A DNA stretch of 64,000 bases from Sophora flavescens (taxonomy: Eukaryota > Streptophyta > Magnoliopsida > Fabales > Fabaceae), in the NCBI GenBank assembly GCA_030762895.1, contig CM061069.1, positions 22,397,630 to 22,461,629 of the forward strand. Reading direction: 5' to 3'. Below the pieces are notes generated by a model. That model was given only the letters and a program-made list of their open reading frames with translations. It searched no databases and was not told the DNA's origin. Shown here piece after piece: positions 56,945-64,000 of this stretch. A program made the position numbers and the translations under genes. How positions within the stretch are numbered: position 1 is the stretch's first letter; each line of letters opens with the position of its first letter.

Positions 56945-59900
56945 ATGAGAGCAGTAAGCAAGTTCCGACCCCTAAATTCATCTTTGAGCTATCTCCTTTC
57001 ACAACCTCAAGTCTTGCATCTTTCTAACACTTCAAGTTCATCAAAACTTTCACTTTCACTTTCACTCCCTCACAGAAAAACCAAACAACTTTCCAATAGC
57101 AACAACAACAACCAGTCACAAACCGATACCTCCCATTCACTTTTCAATGAGATTACCGAGATTTTAGGCGCTGATGCCGTAATCCCAGACCAATCCCCAT
57201 CTGGGTTTTTATTTTCTGTGGAAAATCGCAAAATTGAAGTGGGTTCTGAGGAGCAACAAGTTTGCACCAAAGGTGTTTGTGAAAATGCCACACAGAATGT
57301 AATGCTGGAAAAAGACAATAACTTTGCCCTTTTTGAGGATGCCCAGTTGAGCCGAGTAGTTGGTGAGATTACTGCTGAGATTTATCGAGCGGAAAATGTT
57401 TCGAGTTCTATGGAAGAGCGGTTGGAAAATCTCAAGTATGTTTTGAAACCTGAGGTTTTTGACAAAGTATTGAAAAGGTGCTTCAAGGTGCCACATTTGG
57501 CTTTAAGGGTTTTCAACTGGGTGAAGTTCAAGGGTGGTTTTAGTCACACAACCCAGACTTATAATAGCATGTTGAGCATTGCTGGTGAAGCTAAGGAGTT
57601 CGGGTTGGTGAAGAAGTTGCTGGAAGAAATGGATGAGTATGGAATTCAAAAGGATGTTAATACATGGACCATTCTCATATCACGCTATGGGAAGGCAAAG
57701 AAAATTAGTGCAGCCTTGTTGGCGTTCGAAAGTATGAAAAGATGCCATTTTGAACCTGATGCTGTTGCGTATAGAGAAATAATACGAGCACTTTGCAATT
57801 CTGGGAAAGGTGATATTGCTATGGAGTTTTACAATGAGATGGTCCAGAAGGATATGGTACTTGATGTAAGGGTGTATAAGATGCTCATGAACTGTGTGGC
57901 CAGATCAGGAGATGTTGCAGCTGTTAGTTTGCTTGGAAATGACATGACACGGTTGTCTGTGATGCCGGAGAACCATGTTCATGGCTGTATGCTGAAGAGC
58001 TTTTGTGTTTCTGGGAGGATTAAAGAGTCTTTAGAATTGATTCGTGACCTCAAAAATAAAGGTTTAGCCCTCGAACCTGAATCTTTTGAGACCTTGGTGA
58101 GAGGGCTGTGTAAGGCAGGCAGGATTACAGATGCTTTGGAGATTGTTGAAATTATGAAGAGGAGGGATATTGTTGATGGGAAGGTTCATGAGATTATCAT
58201 AAATGGGTATTTGGGGAGAAATGACATTCACAAAGCACTTGATGTGTTTCAAAGCATGAAAGAATCTGGTTGTCTGCCTGCAATTTCCACATATACGGAA
58301 CTGATACAGCGTCTCTTTAGGTTGAATAAGTGTGAAGATGCTTGTATGCTGTATGATGAAATGCTAGGAAAAGGAATTAAGCCAGATAGTGTGGCAATAA
58401 CAGCCATGGTTGCAGGTCATGTTTCCCAAAACCGTATATCTGAAGCATGGAAGTTTTTCAAGAGTATGGAGTTCCAAGGCATCAACCCCACCTGGAAATC
58501 ATATGCAATATTTATTAAGGAGCTTTGCAAGGCTTCAAGGACAGATGACATTATCAAAGTATTGTACGAAATGCAGGCCTCAAAGATTGTAATTCGAGAT
58601 GAAGTATTCCATTGGGTTATAACTTACTTGGAGAACAAGGGGGAGCTTGCTGTGAAAGACAAAGTCCAGCAGATGTATGCAGCATCCACACTAAATCCTG
58701 AAAAATGCAAGGAGTCTGATAAACAAGTATCTTTGGGACTTAATGTGGAAGAGGATCGGGGATTTGGCCAATCAAAGTCAGAAAAAGTAGATTGTTCCTT
58801 AGTACATCCACACCTTAAGACTTACAGAGAGCAGGATATTCATGAAGTTTGTACGATTCTTTCATCTTCTATGGATTGGTCCTTAATCCAAGAAAATTTA
58901 GAGAAAAGCACCATTCAGTTCACCCCAGAATTTGTTTTGCATATATTGCACGAATGCAATATGCATGGTAACACCGTGCTAAAATTTTTCTCATGGGTGG
59001 GAAAGCAAACTGGCTATAGACACACTGCAGAAACTTACAACATGGCAATAAAAATTGCAGGCAGCGGGAAAGATTTTAAACACATGCGCAATCTGTTCTA
59101 TGAAATGAGAAGAAACAGTTATCCAATAACATCAGAAACATGGACAATCATGATAATGCTTTATGGCCGAACAGGTCTGACAGATTTGGCCATGAATTGT
59201 TTCAAAGAGATGAAAGCTGACGGTTATAAGCCAAGTAGGAGTACATACAAGTATTTGATTATCGCCTTTTGTGGGAGGAAAGGAAGGAAGGTTGATGATG
59301 CTACCAAAATATATGGTGAGATGATTAATGCAGGATATGTCCCTGACAAAGAATTGGTTGAAACTTACCTTGGTTGTTTATGCGAAGTCGGTAGGATGCT
59401 GGATGCCAGGAGATGCACAGATTCTCTTCAAAAGTTTGGCTATACAGCTCCTCTTAGCTATTCCTTGTTTGTTAGAGCTCTATGTAGAGCTGGGAGGGTG
59501 GAAGAAGCATTGGCATTAGTTGAAGAAGTTGGGGCAGGAAAATCTACTCTACACCAGCTAACTTGTGGAAGCATTGTCCATGGTCTATTACAAAAGGGTA
59601 GATTAGAAGAGGCATTAGCCAAGGTGGATTCCATGAAGAAGGAGGGCATAACACTCACCATCCATGTTTATACATCTTTAATAGTTCATTTCTTTAAGGA
59701 GAAACAGGTAGAAAAAGCTATTGAGGTTTTTCAGGAAATGCAACAGTCAGGTTTTGAGCCAACCATTGTTACATATTCTGCACTTATACGTGGCTACATG
59801 AACGTGGGGAGGCCTATTGATGCATGGAACATCTTCTTCCGTATGAAATTAAAAGGACCCTTTCCTGATTTTAAAACTTATTCTATGTTCCTTACTTGCC

Positions 59901-60091
59901 TCTGCAAGAGTGGTAGATCTGAAGAAGCCATGCAGCTTATTTCTGAAATGTTGGAAAGTGGGATTGTTCCCAGTAGTATTAATTTTCGAACAGTTTTTTA
60001 TGGTCTAAACAGAGAAGGTAAACAAGATTTAGCCCGTGTTGTATTGCAACAAAAATCAGAACTAATAAGAAAGCGCAAGCTCATAACTTGA
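56945..60091 (+). CDS. Pentatricopeptide repeat protein (At5g06400-like), intronless, 1,048 aa
   Basis: PPR proteins bind organelle RNA and guide its processing, editing, stability or translation. The start is the ATG at 56945 (MRAVSKFRPLNSSLSYLL); the frame is open further up but begins only with GTG at 56912. The N-terminus is rich in Ser, Arg and Leu with few acids, as in mitochondrial targeting peptides. P-type PPR motifs of 35 residues run from about residue 200 (TYNSMLSIAGEAKEFGLVKK, TWTILISRYGKAKKISAALL) to 570, and again from about 695 (TYNMAIKIAGSGKDFKHMRN) to the end; the gap holds no PPR motif. No DYW or E domain is present, so an RNA-editing deaminase role is unlikely. The closest protein I recognise is Arabidopsis At5g06400, annotated as mitochondrial. 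The frame is intact, so it is probably functional. Confidence 0.95.
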   Translation: MRAVSKFRPLNSSLSYLLSQPQVLHLSNTSSSSKLSLSLSLPHRKTKQLSNSNNNNQSQTDTSHSLFNEITEILGADAVIPDQSPSGFLFSVENRKIEVGSEEQQVCTKGVCENATQNVMLEKDNNFALFEDAQLSRVVGEITAEIYRAENVSSSMEERLENLKYVLKPEVFDKVLKRCFKVPHLALRVFNWVKFKGGFSHTTQTYNSMLSIAGEAKEFGLVKKLLEEMDEYGIQKDVNTWTILISRYGKAKKISAALLAFESMKRCHFEPDAVAYREIIRALCNSGKGDIAMEFYNEMVQKDMVLDVRVYKMLMNCVARSGDVAAVSLLGNDMTRLSVMPENHVHGCMLKSFCVSGRIKESLELIRDLKNKGLALEPESFETLVRGLCKAGRITDALEIVEIMKRRDIVDGKVHEIIINGYLGRNDIHKALDVFQSMKESGCLPAISTYTELIQRLFRLNKCEDACMLYDEMLGKGIKPDSVAITAMVAGHVSQNRISEAWKFFKSMEFQGINPTWKSYAIFIKELCKASRTDDIIKVLYEMQASKIVIRDEVFHWVITYLENKGELAVKDKVQQMYAASTLNPEKCKESDKQVSLGLNVEEDRGFGQSKSEKVDCSLVHPHLKTYREQDIHEVCTILSSSMDWSLIQENLEKSTIQFTPEFVLHILHECNMHGNTVLKFFSWVGKQTGYRHTAETYNMAIKIAGSGKDFKHMRNLFYEMRRNSYPITSETWTIMIMLYGRTGLTDLAMNCFKEMKADGYKPSRSTYKYLIIAFCGRKGRKVDDATKIYGEMINAGYVPDKELVETYLGCLCEVGRMLDARRCTDSLQKFGYTAPLSYSLFVRALCRAGRVEEALALVEEVGAGKSTLHQLTCGSIVHGLLQKGRLEEALAKVDSMKKEGITLTIHVYTSLIVHFFKEKQVEKAIEVFQEMQQSGFEPTIVTYSALIRGYMNVGRPIDAWNIFFRMKLKGPFPDFKTYSMFLTCLCKSGRSEEAMQLISEMLESGIVPSSINFRTVFYGLNREGKQDLARVVLQQKSELIRKRKLIT

Positions 60092-60229
60092 TTTACCAGT
60101 TTAGGGTTATTCTGAAATTATTTACCAATGGGGGTCTTTTTGGACACGTGCCATATTTTATTTTTTTCACTCTGACGGGTCAAAGGTGCCAGTCAGGCGC
60201 CTACCAGTTTTTTTTTTTAAAAAAACCTG

Positions 60230-60259
60230 CCCTGCAGTGCGCCACGTGGCACTGCAGGG
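60230..60259. repeat. Palindrome with G-box in the MULE leader
   Basis: The arms CCCTGCAGTGC (60230-60240) and GCACTGCAGGG (60249-60259) are perfectly complementary. The loop GCCACGTG includes CACGTG, the plant G-box core. A TATAAATAGG sequence follows at 60311, a plausible TATA box for the transposase gene. Confidence 0.75.
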
Positions 60260-60966
60260 GCACACCCCCCCCACCCCACACAATCCCTCTCCTCGGGACA
60301 GTTCCTCCTCTATAAATAGGCATAAGTAGGAAATTTTATTTACTACTTGTGAATTATTTGTTACTTGTTGTTAGGGTATTTTTTATTGCCTCTTGTTGTT
60401 TTAAATAGATACTTTATCATTAATGTCATCGTTACTCCCTATATTTATAGTATAGTTTTTTTTGTAGTGGTGTTCCTTTAAAATTGCTGGTGACTTTATT
60501 TTAATTTTTATAAGGTAAAATTTTTTTTACTACTGTAATAATTGATGAATATTTATTGGTGTAAATTGTTATTGCTATTATTTTTTTATGTCTCCCGTGA
60601 TATTATTTGCTACTCGTTATTACGGGATTTTTTTTATTGCCTCTTATCATATTATTTGCTACTTTCTTTTAATTATTAAGTTTATTTTTTATTATAATAT
60701 AACAGTAATATTACTTTTATTAGTATTGGTATTTATTATTAGTAATTGGTAATTAATTTTATTTTGTAATATTATTATTAATAGTGATATTATTTTGTTA
60801 TATTAATGTTATTTTTAAGTTTACATATTTAATATTAAATATGATGTTAATATTATTAATACCATTATTTGTATTTGTTGTTGTGTATTTTTAATATTGT
60901 TATTATTATAAATTGTAAATTTATGGGTTATTTTTATATATTTGATATTATTGTAGGGCAGACGTC

Positions 60967-63825
60967 ATGAGCCAAGTTGCAGTATTTGTATACTCGAACG
61001 GGAGAGTCTTTGATGGACCAGAAGGAATTACATTTGAAGGGGACCAAGAAATTGTGTAAATAAAACATTGCATCCGGGACGAGCGTTTGAGGGCAAAGAT
61101 TCACTCGAAATTGAGGCTGCAACCAAATCAATCAGTTTCAAAAATTGTGACAAGATATATGATATGTGACAACCCGGCGAAATATATTCTTATTGAAATT
61201 GCTGATGATCGAGATGTGGAGTGCATGTTGAACAGTTTAATCCAAAATCCCTGGATGTCGACACTTGAGTTGTACGTTGATGTTAATGTTGCGGGCACTT
61301 CCACATTTCCTGTGCCGTCATTGGGTAGTAATTTTGAGCAGCGAAATGTGCCGGTAAACCTTGGGTCAAATGCAAATAACGAAGATGAAGATTGGGCAAG
61401 CGAGATGGAGGATGAGTCGGATGAAGATGATGATGAAGATGATATACCAACATCAGGTTCATCGGACATCGAGGAGGAGGTTGAACAAGGTTCCAACATA
61501 GTTTTGTCCGCATTGGCGTCACCTGGAATTGTTGCAGCTTCGGTTTCATCAATGGCTCCTGGTGGTTTTGTTCCGCATCAAGCTGGTTGGTTTCCTCCAA
61601 CAATTAATAATTTTATTACGACATCATTATTATTAATTTTTAGTTGTATAAATATTATTATTTTTACTCTAATTGGCAATTTATTCATTTTTACTCACTT
61701 ATAGGTCAATCACATGGTGCATTTTTCAACTCATCCCCCCCATTATAATTATATAAACTGGGACCATCCTGATCAGGAGATAGAATTTGAAGGCGTAGAT
61801 GTTCCGGGATCGTGGAAAGTGGGTCAGGAATTGTATGTTGGCTTGCGATTTGATACTAAACAGGCGGTTCAAATGGCTGTTAAACATTATTCCATGAATG
61901 TTCATCAGGATTTCAAAGTTGTTGAATCTAAATCAACCAAGTATTATGTCTAGTGCTCAAATCATTTTACAGGATGCCCATGGAGGCTGAGGGCTATCTT
62001 GTCGAAAAAGTCACTAAAGTGGGAGGTTACAAAGTGGGGTGGTCAACATAATTGTGTGAATCGGATGTTGTCGCAAGACCACACAAAGCTGGATTCTAAC
62101 TTCGTATGCTCATGCATACTAGGTACGATGATTACTAGTATGATAATTTTTTTTATTGTTAATTCCAAGTGTAATCTAACTTTATATTTAAATCGACTTC
62201 CTAGGTATGGTCCGAGAAGCGCCATCGGTGACTATCGCTTTGATACGCGAAAGAATTCTAAGTACTTACGGGTACAAGATATCTTACAGAAAAGCATGGA
62301 AAGCCAAACAAAAGGCTATAGTGAATGTATTTGGAGATTGGGATGAATCATATGACATGCTACCTAGATGGTTACAACATATGCAGTTGTTTTCACCAAA
62401 TTCATTTTACAAGATCGAGACCAACCTATATGTGGTGGCCAACCGTGTGAATAACCAATATCGCACGTTTCATCGTGTTTTCTGGATGTTTAGACAATGT
62501 TGTGATGCTTTTAATCACTGCAAACCAATAATACAGGTTGATGGCACATTTCTGTATGGTAAGTATCGTGGCACGCTGTTGATTGCCACATCACAGGATG
62601 GAAACAGTCATTTACTGCCGCTTGCTTTTGCTATTGTGGAAGGAGAAACTTTAGATGCGTGGTCTTGGTTTTTGGGATTGATCCGGGAACATGTTACCAA
62701 TAAGACCAGTATATGTCTGATCTCCGATCTTCACCAAAGCATTAAATCGACCGTTTCGAATCCTCACCTAGGTTGGCAGCCTCCAAATGCTTATCATGTA
62801 TACTGTATTCGACATATTGCCAGTAATTTCAACCAGAAATTCAAGAATAAAAAGTTGAAGGAGGAACTGATGACTCTAGGTATGTCTTTTTCAAACTACA
62901 TAATTTTTGTATTTATGTTTTCTTTAATAATATGGTGACCTAAATAAGTTAACGTTTTTATATAGGGTACACCGCATGCAAGATAAACTTCGATCGGAAG
63001 CTTGAGAAATTCCATGAAACCAGTCTTGAAATACAAAGGTGGATTGATGGCATTAGGAAGGAGAAATGGTCACTGGCTTATGATGATGGTGGTCGTCGAT
63101 TTGGACACATGACAACCAATTTGTCTGAATGCGTGAATAAAATTTTGAAGGGTGCTAGGAATCTGCCAATCACCGCTTTGGTTAAGTGTTCATATGGTAG
63201 AATCGTCGAGTATTTTGTTCAGCGGGGTGCGGAAGCAAGAGGCAAGCTTAGTTCTGGTCACCGATATTCTGACAAGGCAATGAAGAAGCTCTTGAAACAT
63301 CAAGAAGATGCTTCTACGCATCAGGTCCATCGATATGACACCCAGAATCTACGATTCGAGGTCGAAGAGGCTTTCAATCCGGTCACCCAGAGAGGGGGTC
63401 GTTGTTGGAGGGTTAACTTACAAACTAAATATTGTCAGTGTGGAAAATTTCAAGCATATCATTCGCCATGTTCACATGTCATTGCTGCTTATGCGGCCAT
63501 GATGCTCGACCATGATCAGTATGTCAACGATGTTTACAAATGGCACAGTATCATTAATGTTTACGCTGCCCAGTGGTTTTCAATCGAAAATGAGGAAGAA
63601 ATACCCGAGATACAACAGCCTTGGACCTTAGTTCTGGATGTGTCGATCCTACGCCCGAAAGAGAGACCCAAGTCAACCCGCATTCGTAATGAGATGGACT
63701 GGGTAGAGTCACAACCGACCCAACGATGTGGATTGTGTAGGTCTCAGGGTCATAATCGATGCCACTGCCCTCAACGAGCTGGAGGATCAGGAAGTGGAGG
63801 AGTTGGTATGGAAGAAAATATTTAG
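60967..63825 (+). pseudogene. mudrA-type MULE transposase with two stop codons
   Basis: The ATG at 60967 starts MSQVAVFVYSNGRVFDGPEG. Coding parts continue through introns near 61610-61706, 62122-62204 and 62880-62965. Domains in order: N-terminal MuDR region, acidic linker (Asp/Glu run near 61420-61450), a zinc-binding segment (CSNHFTGCPWRLRAILSKKS), the MULE catalytic core with VDGTFLYGKYRGTLLIATSQ (first Asp), LISDLHQSIKS (second Asp) and EGETLDAWSWFLGLI (Glu), a SWIM finger (YCQCGKFQAYHSPCSHVIAA) and a C-terminal zinc knuckle (CGLCRSQGHNRCHC). Stop TAG at 63823. In-frame stops at 61057 (TAA) and 61951 (TAG) break it. It could produce only fragments unless these are spliced out or sequence errors. 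Confidence 0.85.
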
Positions 63826-64000
63826 ATTACACCCTATTATGTATGATTTCCAATGCTTTGTTTTGCCATAGTCAAATGTTACGGCATATAATTAATATGT
63901 TTTGTTATAATAATAAATGGCTATAATTTCAAGACGAAACAAAAATATAACGAAACAAAATATCAAGTTACTCCACTAATTACAAAATTGGTATAAATGT
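63826..64000 (+). other. 3' flank of the MULE transposase gene
   Basis: AT-rich sequence after the stop codon, still inside the element. No terminus is visible before the window ends. Confidence 0.5.

Larger units (their letters stand above)
60105..64000 (+). mobile_element. Mutator-like element (MULE), right end outside the window
   Basis: The element is recognised by its mudrA-type transposase gene. A typical MULE-like leader (GGTCTTTTTGGACACGTGCC, ACGTGGCACTGCAGGG) lies at 60130-60260, so its left end is probably within about 10-30 bases of the PPR stop at 60091. The exact end and the 9-base duplication cannot be fixed without the right end. The 60310-60960 stretch is very AT-rich and non-coding. 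Confidence 0.7.

Overview
This is a piece of a plant nuclear genome, almost certainly a legume (Fabaceae, probably near soybean). Evidence for a plant is the CDPK gene with introns, a large intronless PPR gene, and Athila-, copia-, hAT-, CACTA- and Mutator-type elements. The legume placement is inference from the general look of the repeats, not from a search. No rRNA, tRNA or CRISPR array was seen.

Layout. Bases 1-44,133 are a block of transposons nested inside one another. At the left edge lie the 3' end and truncated 3' LTR of a + strand Athila-like gypsy element (1-2,815). It abuts a 5'-truncated CACTA element (2,816-6,564) that carries fragments of two ordinary cell genes, ribosomal protein eL33 (L35Ae) and a K+ channel beta subunit (KAB1-like), plus a decayed Ulp1-type protease. 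Next comes an outer - strand gypsy element: gag start at 6,565-11,009, PBS and 5' LTR at 43,653-44,133. Its gag is split by a 4.1 kb solo-LTR-like insert. Its leader is split by a second, gag-pro-only gypsy element (11,055-43,647). That element's 3' LTR holds a 3.2 kb solo LTR (TSD gtgac), and its internal region holds a copia element (17,210-39,732, TSD atact). The copia element holds a hAT element (19,203-24,647, TSD gttgttgc) inside a smaller inverted-repeat element, a 10.2 kb CACTA element with tnp2-type transposase and Ulp1-type protease genes (25,904-36,121), and another LTR fragment (about 36,300-39,565).

Bases 44,134-60,091 are the gene-bearing part. A calcium-dependent protein kinase of 7 coding exons on the - strand (44,924-52,025, 598 aa) can be reconstructed exon by exon and looks functional. 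It is followed by small elements (a MITE-like repeat, a 960 bp hAT-type element, a LINE RNase H remnant, a 795 bp hAT-type MITE). Then comes an intronless + strand PPR gene of 1,048 codons (56,945-60,091), close to the Arabidopsis At5g06400 type, predicted to act in mitochondria.

Bases 60,100-64,000 are a mudrA-type Mutator-like element that begins within a few dozen bases of the PPR stop codon. Its transposase gene still has its catalytic, SWIM and zinc-knuckle motifs but is interrupted by at least two stop codons; its right end is outside the window.

The two cell genes, CDPK (calcium signalling at membranes) and PPR (organelle RNA processing), have no evident functional link. All other coding sequence belongs to mobile elements, mostly broken.
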